From Bacillota bacterium (GTDB lineage Bacteria > Bacillota > Sulfobacillia > Sulfobacillales > Sulfobacillaceae): a stretch of DNA of 41,224 nucleotides. The notes beneath the pieces are model-generated. The model was not told where the DNA came from and made no database searches. It saw only the letters and a program-made list of their open reading frames with translations. Within the stretch, counting starts at the first letter, position 1; the number at the start of each line of letters is the position of its first letter. The position numbers and the translations under genes are program-made. Below, one piece after another: positions 23,889 through 32,214 of the stretch. The stretch is taken from positions 1 to 41,224 of the forward strand of contig JAJZBJ010000009.1 in the NCBI GenBank assembly GCA_021798975.1, written 5' to 3'.

Positions 23889-23997
23889 CGTAGTGCCTCC
23901 GAGGTTAGCTGACGGGTTCGGGACCGAGAGAGATCGCCCTAGGGCCGTGCGGCCCATTCACCCCTAACGTGGTTTCCCCGGTTCCTCTGCAGGAATT
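23889..23997 (-). ncRNA. ydaO/yuaA-type c-di-AMP riboswitch
   Basis: The leader of the 3D-domain gene on the minus strand contains, in order, the conserved blocks GAACCGGGGAAACCA, AGGGGTGAAT, and CCGTCAGCTAACCTCGGAGGC. These are recognisable as the hallmark sequences of the ydaO riboswitch, which binds cyclic di-AMP and usually turns genes off. They are joined by variable hairpins such as GGGCCGCACGGCCC. This class commonly precedes cell-wall hydrolase and K+ transport genes. Boundaries are approximate. Confidence 0.85.
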
Positions 23998-24002
23998 AGG
24001 CA

Positions 24003-24029
24003 ATTTTATGACACGGTCCGAGTCTACAA
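24003..24029 (-). promoter_or_regulatory. Weak candidate promoter of the riboswitch transcript
   Basis: On the minus strand TTGTAG (24029-24024) and TAAAAT (24008-24003) are 15 nt apart, a short spacer, just upstream of the riboswitch. The next consensus-like pair was not found. Confidence 0.35.
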
Positions 24030-24162
24030 ATGTTTCGAATTTGTGTCAGACCGCGTGTGAGCGCGATGCTGAGAGTGGGGACATACTAGGTCTTCGACGC
24101 GTGGGGGCGCTCGAGTGGGCGCACATAGAGAGGCCATGTCCGATTTATGGTGCGCAAGGAAA

Positions 24163-24203
24163 TCTCTTGCAGCCGGCGGGTTCGTCACTAAAATGGCAAG
24201 AGA
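24163..24203. repeat. Inverted repeat in the long intergenic region
   Basis: TCTCTTGC (24163-24170) and GCAAGAGA (24196-24203) form an 8 bp perfect stem around a 25 nt loop, followed on the plus strand by GCTTTTA. It could be a weak terminator or part of an RNA. No coding region is evident from 24010 to 24370. Confidence 0.5.
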
Positions 24204-24242
24204 GCTTTTAGAGCAAGGGTTTGGGATTCAGAAACCGTAAGG

Positions 24243-24308
24243 AGCGGGCCGCCTGTGTCGAAAATTGGCTCCATAACTCGCCTAAACATTGGATCAGGCG
24301 GTCCCGCT
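24243..24308. repeat. Long inverted repeat upstream of odhA
   Basis: AGCGGGCCGCCTG (24243-24255) pairs with CAGGCGGTCCCGCT (24295-24308), 13 bp with one bulged T. The loop is 39 nt. It lies upstream of the odhA promoter and does not belong to a recognised RNA family. Confidence 0.55.
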
Positions 24309-24375
24309 GGCAACCCTTGCCCGAGATGGAAAGCGGCTTTTGGGTCGGCTTAATTTAACCGCTCAAGCCATTTTC

Positions 24376-24384
24376 TGCTATGAT
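24376..24384 (+). promoter_or_regulatory. Extended -10 promoter of the odhAB operon
   Basis: TGCTATGAT is an extended -10 about 106 bp before the odhA start. TTTAAC at 24354-24359 could be a -35 at a long 19 nt spacing. The leader in between holds no clear motif. Confidence 0.5.
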
Positions 24385-24489
24385 ATCAGCGAACACCGCA
24401 TCTCCAGAGCGTTCCCGTTGGGACTGTGGAGACGTATTTTGATGCGTGTAAGACGGAAGAGATGGTGCTTCTGATGGGAGGGAGTTTCG

Positions 24490-27324
24490 TTGCAGGCAGA
24501 GGACGACCAACAGACGTTGAGAAACCTCTTCATCGGCCCTAACGCGGGTTATCTTGTCGAGGCTTATGAGGCGTATCGACGAAATCCGGAGGCAGTAGAC
24601 GAAGACGCACGGGCATTGTTCAGCCAGCTTGGTCCCGAGGCTATTGAGGCCTTGGTTCAGGGCGAGCGGCCGACAGTCCCGGCGTCTTCTGCTTTACCGG
24701 TTGAAAAGATGGTGAAAGCGGTCCAACTGGCTCGAAACATTCGGGAGTTTGGACATTTGCAGGCTAGCTTCGACCCGCTCGGGGTGGCGACCCGCCGGGT
24801 CGTCGACGATCCCGAGGTCATGGGCATCTCAGACAGCGATTTGCGCGCCATGCCCTCCACGGTTGTCTGGCCGAACCGATTGCGCACCGCGCCGACGGCG
24901 CTGGATGCCATCAATATGTTGCGGCAATTTTACTCCGGTCCCTTAGGGTATGACTTCAGCCACGTTCATAATGTTGAGGAGCGGGACTGGTTGCGTCAGC
25001 AGGTGGAGGGCGAGTCGTCTGAAGCGCCCTTGACGGCGGGAGAAAAGGTCGGCATTCTCAAGCGGCTGACCGAGGCCGAGGCGTTCGAACGGTTTTTGCA
25101 CACAACCTTCGCGGGGCAAAAGAGGTTTTCCATTGAAGGGACCGATGTGCTGGTTCCCATGCTTGATAATCTGGTGACAGCTGGGGTTAAGGCGGGCGCC
25201 CATGAAGTAGTTATCGGCATGGCCCACCGGGGCCGTCTCAATGTATTGGCGCACGTGTTGGGGAAACCCTATCACAAGATATTTGCCGAGTTTCACAGCA
25301 CGGTGAACAAAGACATGGTGCCGTCGGAGGGATCGATGGGCATCAATGCCGGATGGACGGGCGACGTCAAGTACCACTTAGGCGGGCATAAACTTTTGCG
25401 GGATGGTGAATTGGCCGGGGTTCGCATCAGCCTCGCCAACAATCCCAGCCACCTAGAATTTGTGAACCCGGTCATCCAGGGACTGACACGGGCGGCCCAG
25501 GAGGAAGTCGACCATCCCGGACAGCCCCGGCAAGACTCGGACCGGGCCATGGCCATTGCCATCCACGGCGATGCGGCCTTTCCCGGCGAGGGCGTCGTGG
25601 CCGAAACGCTCAACTTGTCTCAACTGCGCGGGTATCGAATCGGCGGCACGGTGCACATCATCATGAACAATGGCCTCGGGTTCACCACGGAGCCGGAGGA
25701 TGACCGCTCCACGCTCTATGCCAGCGACCTGGCTAAAGGCTTCGAGATTCCGGTGGTGCATGTCAACGCTGACGACCCGGAAGCTTGCCTGAAGGCTGCG
25801 CATTTGGCGTTTGAATACCGGCAGAAGTTCCATAAGGACTTTCTTATCGACCTGGTGGGATACCGGCGCTGGGGACACAACGAAGGCGACGAGCCCTTAT
25901 ACACCCAGCCCATGCTATACCAGAAGATCGCGGCGCATCCGACGGTGCGGGCCTTGTATGCGGAACAATTGGAGCGGGACGGTGTCATGACCCCCGGTCA
26001 GGCTCAACAGCTGGTCGAAGAGATTCAATCGGTGCTGCGGGAAGCCAAGGACACTCTGGGCGAGGACAGTACGCCGGACGGTTCCGAAACCAGCACCTGG
26101 CGCGATGCCTTGGTGGGATTGGCCGAGCCAACCGAAGTTCCCGTGGATACGTTGAAGCGGTTGGTTGATGAAGTCCATCACATGCCGGACCACTTTCACA
26201 TGAACCCTAAGCTGGAACGGCAGTTCAAGCGCCGTGTGGACAATATTGAGAATCCCGGCGGCGTTGACTGGGGGCTCGCCGAGACCCTGGCATTCGCCAG
26301 CATCCTTAGCGATGGCACAGCCATACGGCTGACGGGTCAAGACAGCGAGCGGGGTACGTTTAGTCACCGCCACGCCGTTTTGCATGACGCCAAGACCGGT
26401 GCGACCTATACGCCTCTGCAGCATATTCCCGCAGCCAAGGCAGCATTCGCGATTTATAATAGTCCGCTGTCGGAAGCGGCGGTGCTCGGATTCGAATACG
26501 GCTACAGTGTCGAATCGCCCAAGGTATTGACCTGCTGGGAAGCGCAGTTTGGCGATTTTGCGAACGCAGGGCAGGTCATTTTAGACCAGTTCGTCGCGGC
26601 AGCGCGCTCCAAGTGGAAAGAGCAATCGGGGTTGGTCGTGTTGCTCCCGCACGGATACGAGGGGCAAGGTCCCGAGCATTCCAGCGCCCGCCTCGAGCGC
26701 TATCTTCAATTGGCTGGAGATAACAACATGCGGGTGGTGAACTGCACCACCGCGGCGCAGTATTTCCATCTTCTGCGCCAACAGGCCAACCTGATTCATC
26801 GGGATCCCCGGCCACTGGTCGTCATGTCCCCGAAGAGTCTCTTGCGCCATCCGATGGCCGCCAGCTCCTTGGCCGACCTGGCCAGCGGAACGTTCCAGCC
26901 CGTGGTCGATGACCGCACCAATCCCGCTGAGCGCGTCAAGCGCCTGGTGTTCTTGAGCGGCAAGGTGGTAGTTGACTTGGCGGCAGCGATGCAGGATCAG
27001 CCGACGGACACCGTCAGTGTCATCCGGGTCGAGCAGTTGTTCCCATTCCCCCACCACGAGGTGGCCCAAGTGCTGGCACGCTACCCGCACTTGGAGGAAG
27101 CGGTATGGCTTCAGGAAGAGCCGCAAAACATGGGGGCTTGGCGCTACATTCAGTCGCGGCTGGCCAGCGAGCTGCCGGACGGAGTGCCCCTCAGATACGT
27201 CGGGCGGCCAGAACGGGCGGCGACGGCTGAGGGATTCCCGGAAATGCACAATGAGGAGCAGGCTCGCATCACGCGTGAAGCACTCCAGCCACGCGAAGTT
27301 TCCACACGGGGAGGGCAACGTTAG
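24490..27324 (+). CDS. odhA: 2-oxoglutarate dehydrogenase E1 component
   Basis: A 944-residue ThDP enzyme of normal E1o length. TTG 24490 follows GGGAGGGAG. The N-terminal E2-binding helix region ([20 protein letters not shown]) is present. The ThDP domain has [33 protein letters not shown] and MNNGLGFTT, and the C-terminal domain has [20 protein letters not shown]. It decarboxylates 2-oxoglutarate and passes the succinyl group to the E2 lipoyl arm in the TCA cycle. The E2 gene follows with overlapping stop and start (TAGTG). No E3 gene is present here, so it is probably shared from elsewhere. Confidence 0.97.
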   Translation: MQAEDDQQTLRNLFIGPNAGYLVEAYEAYRRNPEAVDEDARALFSQLGPEAIEALVQGERPTVPASSALPVEKMVKAVQLARNIREFGHLQASFDPLGVATRRVVDDPEVMGISDSDLRAMPSTVVWPNRLRTAPTALDAINMLRQFYSGPLGYDFSHVHNVEERDWLRQQVEGESSEAPLTAGEKVGILKRLTEAEAFERFLHTTFAGQKRFSIEGTDVLVPMLDNLVTAGVKAGAHEVVIGMAHRGRLNVLAHVLGKPYHKIFAEFHSTVNKDMVPSEGSMGINAGWTGDVKYHLGGHKLLRDGELAGVRISLANNPSHLEFVNPVIQGLTRAAQEEVDHPGQPRQDSDRAMAIAIHGDAAFPGEGVVAETLNLSQLRGYRIGGTVHIIMNNGLGFTTEPEDDRSTLYASDLAKGFEIPVVHVNADDPEACLKAAHLAFEYRQKFHKDFLIDLVGYRRWGHNEGDEPLYTQPMLYQKIAAHPTVRALYAEQLERDGVMTPGQAQQLVEEIQSVLREAKDTLGEDSTPDGSETSTWRDALVGLAEPTEVPVDTLKRLVDEVHHMPDHFHMNPKLERQFKRRVDNIENPGGVDWGLAETLAFASILSDGTAIRLTGQDSERGTFSHRHAVLHDAKTGATYTPLQHIPAAKAAFAIYNSPLSEAAVLGFEYGYSVESPKVLTCWEAQFGDFANAGQVILDQFVAAARSKWKEQSGLVVLLPHGYEGQGPEHSSARLERYLQLAGDNNMRVVNCTTAAQYFHLLRQQANLIHRDPRPLVVMSPKSLLRHPMAASSLADLASGTFQPVVDDRTNPAERVKRLVFLSGKVVVDLAAAMQDQPTDTVSVIRVEQLFPFPHHEVAQVLARYPHLEEAVWLQEEPQNMGAWRYIQSRLASELPDGVPLRYVGRPERAATAEGFPEMHNEEQARITREALQPREVSTRGGQR

Positions 27325-28517
27325 TGTCAGAGTTGAAGGTACCAGAACTGGGCGAATCGGTTGTTGAGGCCACCGTCGGCCATTGGTTGAAGCAGGTCGG
27401 CGAGGCGGTTAAGACTGGGGATCCCGTGGTTGAGTTGGAAACGGACAAGGTGAATTTGGAAGTGGCGGCGGAGGAAGACGGGGTGTTGGCCGCCATCGTC
27501 GCCGAGGAGGGAGCTACGGTTGCGGTAGGCGCCGCCCTGGCGGTCATTGACGCGGGAGCTGCGGCGGCTCCCCAGCGGCAGCAGGCTCCGTCCGAGCCTC
27601 CTGCCCAGGCGGTCGCGGCCGAGCCGGAGGCAGGGCCGCGGGCGACTCCGGATGTCCGTCGTCTGGCGCGCGAACAAGGCGTCGACTTGAACCAGATTAG
27701 CGGCAGTGGACCGCGCGGGCGGATCGTGCGTGAGGACTTGGCGCCTCCACCGCCTGTCAGCGCTCCCGCGCCACAAGCGCCGGCAGCCCCGGCCGCCGCT
27801 CCAGCTATGGAGACCAACCGGGGTGACGAACGCGTCCCGATGTCGTCCCGCCGGCAGACTATTGCCCGCCGGTTGGTGGAAGCCCAGCACACCGCGGCGA
27901 TGTTGACCACTTTTAACGAAGTGGACATGACGAACATATTAGCGGTGCGGGCGCGCCGCAAGGACAGCTTTAAAGAACGTTATGGGGTGGGGCTGGGGTT
28001 CATGTCCTTCTTCACCCGTGCTACGGTAGGGGCCTTGAAACTGTTCCCGCGGCTCAATGCTGAAATCCAGGGCACGGATATGATCTTGAAGCACTACTAC
28101 GACATTGGGGTGGCGGTGTCTACGGAATCCGGACTGGTGGTACCCGTGGTGCGGGACGCCGACCGGCTGAGTTTCGCGGAAATCGAACGACAGATCGCTG
28201 ACATGGCGCAGCGCGCCCGCCACAACAAACTGAGTCTGAAAGAACTGCAGGGCGGCACGTTTACCATCACCAATGGCGGCGTGTTTGGATCGCTGCTGTC
28301 GACCCCGATTCTGAATGCTCCGCAGGTGGGCATTTTGGGAATGCATAAAATCGAGGAACGGCCTATCGCCTTGAACGGGCAGGTCGTCATTCGACCCATG
28401 ATGTACTTGGCGTTGTCGTATGACCACCGGATTGTGGACGGGAGTGAAGCGGTACGCTTTCTGGTGGCCATCAAGGAGTTCCTCGAAGATCCGGAAAAGT
28501 TGTTGTTGGAGGGCTAG
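27324..28517 (+). CDS. odhB: 2-oxoglutarate dehydrogenase E2 (dihydrolipoyl succinyltransferase)
   Basis: A 397-residue protein; the GTG shares a base with the odhA stop. A single lipoyl domain (lipoate on K42 in [11 protein letters not shown]) is followed by an Ala/Pro linker, an E1/E3-binding domain ([19 protein letters not shown]) and a long second linker. The catalytic domain ends with [15 protein letters not shown], where H368 and D372 are the active residues. It transfers succinyl from lipoamide to CoA. The next gene begins one base after its stop. Confidence 0.96.
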   Translation: MSELKVPELGESVVEATVGHWLKQVGEAVKTGDPVVELETDKVNLEVAAEEDGVLAAIVAEEGATVAVGAALAVIDAGAAAAPQRQQAPSEPPAQAVAAEPEAGPRATPDVRRLAREQGVDLNQISGSGPRGRIVREDLAPPPPVSAPAPQAPAAPAAAPAMETNRGDERVPMSSRRQTIARRLVEAQHTAAMLTTFNEVDMTNILAVRARRKDSFKERYGVGLGFMSFFTRATVGALKLFPRLNAEIQGTDMILKHYYDIGVAVSTESGLVVPVVRDADRLSFAEIERQIADMAQRARHNKLSLKELQGGTFTITNGGVFGSLLSTPILNAPQVGILGMHKIEERPIALNGQVVIRPMMYLALSYDHRIVDGSEAVRFLVAIKEFLEDPEKLLLEG

Positions 28518-28518
28518 G

Positions 28519-28920
28519 ATGTCAGCCGGCACCGCACTCCGACTTGTTCTGTCAGCCATCATCGTGCTGGCCTCGACGGCCACGCTGCTGGTGGTCCATC
28601 ATCCCAGCGTGCTGGGATGTCCAGGGTCCGCCGTGAGTCCTTTGGTGGACTGCCGCCTGGTGGTGAGCAGTGCTGGAGGGCGCGTGCTGGGACTGCATCT
28701 GGGCATGTGGGCGCTGTTGTGGCTGGTGTTCTACTGGCTGGTTGTGCTGGTGCGGCGGGATCTGCGGTGGATCCCGCCGGCGCTGGCGTTTTTGGGGGTG
28801 GCCTACGCGATTGGCACGGAGCTGCGCGTGGGCCACCTGTGCATGTGGTGCACGGTCGATCAGGCAGCTCTGGTGGCGTTGGCCATTGTGACGCTGGGGT
28901 CGCAGGAGCAGGCGGCTTGA
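28519..28920 (+). CDS. VKOR family disulfide-forming membrane protein
   Basis: A 133-residue membrane protein. ATG 28519 follows GGAGGG. It has about four helices and the four cysteines expected of bacterial vitamin K epoxide reductase homologs: the outer pair C34 and C45 (LGCPGSAVSPLVDCRLVVSS) and the CxxC C108-C111 (LCMWCT). Such proteins reoxidise DsbA-like thiol oxidases using quinone. It lacks the fused thioredoxin domain found in many bacteria, so a separate DsbA should exist. Sitting between odhB and udg gives no clue to its partner; exported Cu and heme proteins are possible clients. Confidence 0.82.
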   Translation: MSAGTALRLVLSAIIVLASTATLLVVHHPSVLGCPGSAVSPLVDCRLVVSSAGGRVLGLHLGMWALLWLVFYWLVVLVRRDLRWIPPALAFLGVAYAIGTELRVGHLCMWCTVDQAALVALAIVTLGSQEQAA

Positions 28921-29528
28921 ACGGCATGACGCGCGCGGAGCGGATGGAGCTGCTGCGCCCGCAGGTGTTAGCGTGCCAGGCGTGCGGATTGCGCCCTAGT
29001 GCGCACCAGGTGGTGTTTGGCGAGGGCCAGCCGGAGGCGCGCGTGGCTTTCGTGGGGGAGGGGCCGGGGGCGCAAGAGGATGCGGCGGGACGACCGTTTG
29101 TGGGACCAGCGGGGCAGCTCTTGGACAAGATGCTGGAGGCGATGAACTTCCGCCGCGAGCGCGACGTCTATATCCTAAACGTGGTAAAGTGCCGGCCCCC
29201 CGGCAATCGGGCACCCGAGACGTCGGAGGTGAACCAATGCCTGCCGCACTTGGCTCGGCAGTTGGAGATTTTAGACCCGGTCATCGTGGTGCTGCTGGGG
29301 AGTACGGCCGTCCGTGCGCTGATCCATGCAGAGGCCCGGATTACCCGGGTGAGGGGCGACTGGGTGGTGCGGGATGGCCGCTGGTGGATGCCCACATACC
29401 ATCCCGCGGCCCTTTTGCGCAATCCGGAGCTAAAACGGCCTGTATGGTCGGACCTTAAGCGTGTTTTGGACAAGTACCGGGAACTGGTGGATCCGAGCCA
29501 CGACTCGCCGCATTATCCGATCTCTTGA
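28917..29528 (+). CDS. Family 4 uracil-DNA glycosylase (Fe-S)
   Basis: A 203-residue protein. TTG 28917 is preferred because AGGAGC lies 7 nt upstream and the start overlaps the VKOR stop; ATG 28926 is possible. The four [4Fe-4S] cysteines are C20, C23, C92 and C108. Motif A is VAFVGEGPGAQEDAAGRPFVG and motif B PTYHPAALLRNP (only parts quoted). It removes uracil from DNA, an important repair step for heat-loving organisms because cytosine deamination is faster. Assignment is firm from motifs and Cys spacing. Confidence 0.93.
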   Translation: MNGMTRAERMELLRPQVLACQACGLRPSAHQVVFGEGQPEARVAFVGEGPGAQEDAAGRPFVGPAGQLLDKMLEAMNFRRERDVYILNVVKCRPPGNRAPETSEVNQCLPHLARQLEILDPVIVVLLGSTAVRALIHAEARITRVRGDWVVRDGRWWMPTYHPAALLRNPELKRPVWSDLKRVLDKYRELVDPSHDSPHYPIS

Positions 29529-29547
29529 AAAAAATTCCGGTGGAATT
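29528..29547 (-). terminator. Possible minus-strand terminator
   Basis: AATTCC (29533-29538) and GGAATT (29542-29547) form a small stem. On the minus strand it is followed by seven T. It would end a transcript coming from the tiny minus-strand gene at 29834. Confidence 0.4.
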
Positions 29548-29571
29548 GCCCAATCATGTAATTTCGAGTAA

Positions 29572-29584
29572 TGTTAAGTTAACA
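29572..29584. promoter_or_regulatory. Palindromic operator-like site
   Basis: TGTTAA-G-TTAACA is a perfect 13 bp palindrome in an AT-rich stretch, 35 bp upstream of the 34-residue membrane protein start. It resembles a repressor or activator half-site pair; the regulator is not known. Confidence 0.4.
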
Positions 29585-29618
29585 CCTACCATTTTGCTGG
29601 TGAAAGGGGTCTAAAACG

Positions 29619-29723
29619 ATGGGATACGTTGACTCGATATTTCTCTCGGTCGTGCCGCTCTTCATTATTACGGTAATCGTGTTGTCGCGGTATCTCCTGA
29701 TTGACTACGACTTCGAATCGTAA
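29619..29723 (+). CDS. 34-residue single-pass membrane protein
   Basis: A tiny gene of 34 codons plus stop. ATG 29619 is preceded by GAAAGGGG (29602-29609). One membrane helix (about residues 7-28, IFLSVVPLFIITVIVLSRYL) is followed by an acidic tail ending IDYDFES. Its stop is directly next to the stop of a similar-size gene on the other strand. I recognise no family. Small single-helix subunits are common in respiratory oxidases, and the oxidase operon begins about 2 kb downstream, but no direct link is shown. Confidence 0.5.
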   Translation: MGYVDSIFLSVVPLFIITVIVLSRYLLIDYDFES

Positions 29724-29834
29724 TCAATCATCGTCGCGGGCGTGGCCGTAGCGCCGTTCTCCGACCCAGATATAGGCCGCGAGAGCGACTGCGAGGATAA
29801 ATACGATACCAGAGGCAATCAGATAAGATTTCAT
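29724..29834 (-). CDS. 36-residue single-pass membrane protein
   Basis: A tiny minus-strand gene of 36 codons plus stop. ATG 29834 stands 8 nt after a strong GGAGGGA. One helix (about residues 4-24, YLIASGIVFILAVALAAYIW) is followed by a basic patch and an acidic end (GERRYGHARDDD). The topology resembles small oxidase or heme-exporter accessory peptides such as CcmD or CydX-like proteins, but no conserved motif supports one of these. It converges with the 34-residue gene with no gap. Confidence 0.5.
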   Translation of the reverse strand: MKSYLIASGIVFILAVALAAYIWVGERRYGHARDDD

Positions 29835-29936
29835 CGGATAAGTCCCTCCTACAGTTCCTGAATCCCATTGTACTCGTTTTGTGGGTGGAGGAGCTCGAGT
29901 GTGGGGATTTATCTGTTCAGAAAGGAATTAGGCCGC

Positions 29937-30179
29937 ATGAGCCACGCGCTAATCATCACGTATTTCGGCCTGTTGATTACAGCGGCCACGGGCGGGTTTG
30001 TATTCTTTGGATTCGCCTTGTTCGGTCCGCCAAAGCCGAAGCGCCGGGGGACGACCGTCACCATGCCGCGCCGCACCATCCCGCTCAATTGGGTGGTCCT
30101 GCACATATTTTTCGCCTGCGTCACGCTGGTCTTATTTACCTTGGCGGTCTTTGATCCCGGTGCGTTATCATCACTTTAG
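29937..30179 (+). CDS. Small membrane protein, unknown function
   Basis: An 80-residue protein. ATG 29937 follows AGAAAGGA at about 11 nt. Two membrane helices (about 5-28 and 52-74) flank a basic loop (PPKPKRRGTTVTMPRRTIP). The second helix begins with a histidine (WVVLHIFFACVTLVLFTL), a possible heme ligand or just a polar residue. It is followed closely by two more membrane protein genes and then a terminator, so these three probably form an operon. I recognise no family. Confidence 0.55.
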   Translation: MSHALIITYFGLLITAATGGFVFFGFALFGPPKPKRRGTTVTMPRRTIPLNWVVLHIFFACVTLVLFTLAVFDPGALSSL

Positions 30180-30197
30180 ATTAATGGGGACATCAGC

Positions 30198-30497
30198 ATG
30201 ATATGGATTGACATCAGCTACGCTCTGTATGTAGTGACATTTCTGACAGGAATGCTGTTCTTTTTGCGGTTTGATGCCCGTCGGCGGCCGCTGCGGCGCC
30301 GGCTTATAGGCCTTCATCTGGTCATGGCGGTGGCTACCTTCATCATGATTACGTCTATCATGGCCGTCAATGCGTTTCCGCAACATGTGTCCAAGCCACC
30401 GGCGAATCCCAAACATTCCACCATGTGGGACTATGTCCGCCAGCACCAAAGTGAGTTGAAGGCGCACCACCGCAAGTACCTGTGGAAGAAGCCGTAA
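30198..30497 (+). CDS. Small membrane protein, unknown function
   Basis: A 99-residue protein starting at ATG 30198 after a GGGGA. Two helices (about 6-24 and 36-58) with a very basic loop (DARRRPLRRRL) resemble the upstream 80-residue protein. The second helix also starts with a histidine (IGLHLVMAVATFIMI), which suggests the two are distant relatives. The C-terminus is hydrophilic and rich in His and Lys (HQSELKAHHRKYLWKKP). No known family was recognised. Confidence 0.55.
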   Translation: MIWIDISYALYVVTFLTGMLFFLRFDARRRPLRRRLIGLHLVMAVATFIMITSIMAVNAFPQHVSKPPANPKHSTMWDYVRQHQSELKAHHRKYLWKKP

Positions 30498-30512
30498 GGG
30501 AAAGGATTGGAT

Positions 30513-31262
30513 ATGAGTCCACGTTGGCAGGAGAGTTGGGTCCAAGCGACCGCATATTGGGGAGACCACTGGCGCCAGTGGATTACCGTGGCAGCAGCCG
30601 TGACGGTGTGGTTGTGGGTTGTGTTTCTGGCCGCGCCGCAGGCGACCCCGTTTCTTCTCATGCAGTTTCAACCGATTAACGACAAGTCGGTAGTACTTCA
30701 GTACCATCAACAATTGACTGCGTTCCAAGCGCACCTGCCCGTATTGGCCATTGCGGCCGCTGTCATCGGCCTAGTGGGCTTGTTTGTGGTGTCCTCCATG
30801 CTGCGGGGGTGGCGGGGCGGACAGGTTTCGGCCGTGTTAAGCAATGCTCTCATGACCTTATTGGCCCTGGTGGCCGTGGCGGCGACGCGTGTCCCGATGT
30901 CGGGCACCGGGCATAATCCCACGGCGGAAGCAATGCGCTGGCTCTTTATCGGGGTTGTGTTCGTGGTAATTGTGCCCTGGCTGTTTTGGTATGCTCCGAC
31001 GCGAGGCCAAAGCGGGGGAGGGTTTTGGGCTCTTTTGCGGCATCATTGGCGTGATGCGCTGTTTATGCCGTGGGCCTGGCTTGCCCTGTTGGTGGTCTGC
31101 GAGCTTGTGAGCGCGTCCTTCGCCTGGACTACCACGGTTAACGACATTGGCACCTTTGTGCTGGCCGTCCTCATCGCCGCCGGCGGTCTCCTCTTTCAAT
31201 CGGTGGCCAGCTGGTATGCGGCACCGTCCGGCGGACCGGCCCAATTGAAACAGACTTCGTAG
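30513..31262 (+). CDS. Polytopic membrane protein, unknown function
   Basis: A 249-residue protein. ATG 30513 stands 6 nt after AAAGGA; a TTG two codons earlier is too close. About six helices are predicted (near 22-40, 70-95, 103-120, 138-158, 178-200 and 210-230). There are no Cys-rich or P-loop motifs. It is the last gene of the three-gene membrane run before a terminator. The neighbouring oxidase cluster suggests a role in respiration or membrane-protein assembly, but this is inference only. Confidence 0.55.
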   Translation: MSPRWQESWVQATAYWGDHWRQWITVAAAVTVWLWVVFLAAPQATPFLLMQFQPINDKSVVLQYHQQLTAFQAHLPVLAIAAAVIGLVGLFVVSSMLRGWRGGQVSAVLSNALMTLLALVAVAATRVPMSGTGHNPTAEAMRWLFIGVVFVVIVPWLFWYAPTRGQSGGGFWALLRHHWRDALFMPWAWLALLVVCELVSASFAWTTTVNDIGTFVLAVLIAAGGLLFQSVASWYAAPSGGPAQLKQTS

Positions 31263-31272
31263 GGAAATCGAC

Positions 31273-31305
31273 AAGCGCTCCCCGAAAGAGGGGGCGCTTT
31301 CTATT
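31273..31305 (+). terminator. Rho-independent terminator before the oxidase operon
   Basis: AAGCGCTCCC (31273-31282) pairs with GGGGGCGCTT (31290-31299), ten bp with one G-U, followed by TCTATTCT. It ends the small membrane-protein unit 11 bp after the last stop. Confidence 0.8.
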
Positions 31306-31388
31306 CTCCCGTGAAAAGAAAAGATTTTTTGTCGCCAAAAATCTACATAACTTTGCAGGAATTTTTCTTCGTCTGTAGAAGTGTACGA

Positions 31389-31421
31389 GCGAGGTAGGAT
31401 GAAGCATGTATCCTGCTTCGC
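31389..31421 (+). other. Alternative hairpins in the oxidase operon leader
   Basis: Two mutually exclusive stems overlap: AGGAT (31396-31400) with ATCCT (31410-31414), extended by GCGA with TCGC; and GAAGCA (31401-31406) with TGCTTC (31414-31419). The 256 bp upstream region is AT-rich at first and carries no gene. It may be a regulatory leader or chance. Confidence 0.3.
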
Positions 31422-31518
31422 GCGAATACAGCCTTACTAGACCGAGTGAGCTATCAGGCAAGGGGTCTTGAAGGTTGTTTTGTGTGTGTTACGAGTCTCG
31501 CAGAAGGAGGAAGATAAA

Positions 31519-32166
31519 TTGGACAACACGCCGGAACGTGGTCAGTCGGTCCCCAGCGAAGCTCCTGAAGAAATGCGCTGGAGTCGGCGCCAATTTATCT
31601 GGGGTACCGCCGGCGCTGCCGTAGTCGGCACCGCGACCTTGTTTGGTCATGGTGTGATTGCGAATGCGGCCCGCGGTGTCTTTGGTTCTCCGGTTTCTAC
31701 CGGGCTCATTCACGTCTACCAAGAGGACTTTTATTTCGTCCCCAACTACATGACCTGGCGTGTCGGTGACAAAATGACGCTTCGGCTCCACAACATGAGC
31801 CTGACGCGTTATCACGAGATGCAGCTAGGTCGGGATGTGAGCACCGAGAATACCGTGTTTGGAACCTTAACAGCGGACGGTTTTACCAAGGACTTCTGGG
31901 AAGGGGTGCACGTTACCGCATCCAGTCCTTACCTGATTGACAACTTCGTCACCAACAAGGCCATCATGACCTTCGAGGGGCCGAAGAGCGCCTTCCAGTT
32001 GGCGACCGGCGGAGGATTTAGTCCGACGCTCAAGCCCGGGGGAAGTATCGATCTCAGTTTCACGGTTCCTGACAAGCCTGGTATTTGGCACTACGGGTGA
32101 TTTGTGCAACACGCCGCTCATTGGCGTTTCGGGATGCGTGGCATCCTCAACGTAGTGCGGGCCTAA
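31519..32166 (+). CDS. Tat-exported cupredoxin with in-frame TGA at the copper Cys
   Basis: TTG 31519 follows AGAAGGAGG. A Tat signal (SRRQFIWGTAGAAVVG) precedes a cupredoxin domain with the first His ligand in YHEMQLG. The reading frame meets TGA at 32098-32100 (codon 194), then continues without break to TAA at 32164. The continuation, FVQHAAHWRFGMRGILNVV, is plainly a cupredoxin C-terminus with the His and Met copper ligands. The TGA sits exactly where the type 1 copper Cys belongs (GIWHYG-X-FVQH). A hairpin with a G-initiated loop follows it at 16 nt. Possible readings: selenocysteine, a nonsense mutation, or a sequence error. It leads the cox operon and would feed electrons to the oxidase. 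Confidence 0.75.
32098..32127 (+). promoter_or_regulatory. Candidate bSECIS-like hairpin after the in-frame TGA
   Basis: After TGA 32098-32100, ACGCC (32111-32115) pairs with GGCGT (32123-32127) around a 7 nt loop, GCTCATT. The loop starts with G 16 nt after the TGA. Bacterial SECIS elements need a hairpin of this general layout with a loop G, but they are loosely defined, so the match is only suggestive. Confidence 0.3.
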
Positions 32167-32214
32167 CCGTAGTCCTTCAACAGGAACAATTAGGGAAGGA
32201 GGCCCGAATTCTCA

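Noticed and set aside
24319-24353. Repeated CGGCTT pattern before the odhA promoter
   Set aside because: Too short and imperfect to be a meaningful repeat.
29619-29834. Assignment of the tiny membrane proteins as CydX, CcoS or CcmD
   Set aside because: Only the topology fits; no conserved residues of those families could be seen.
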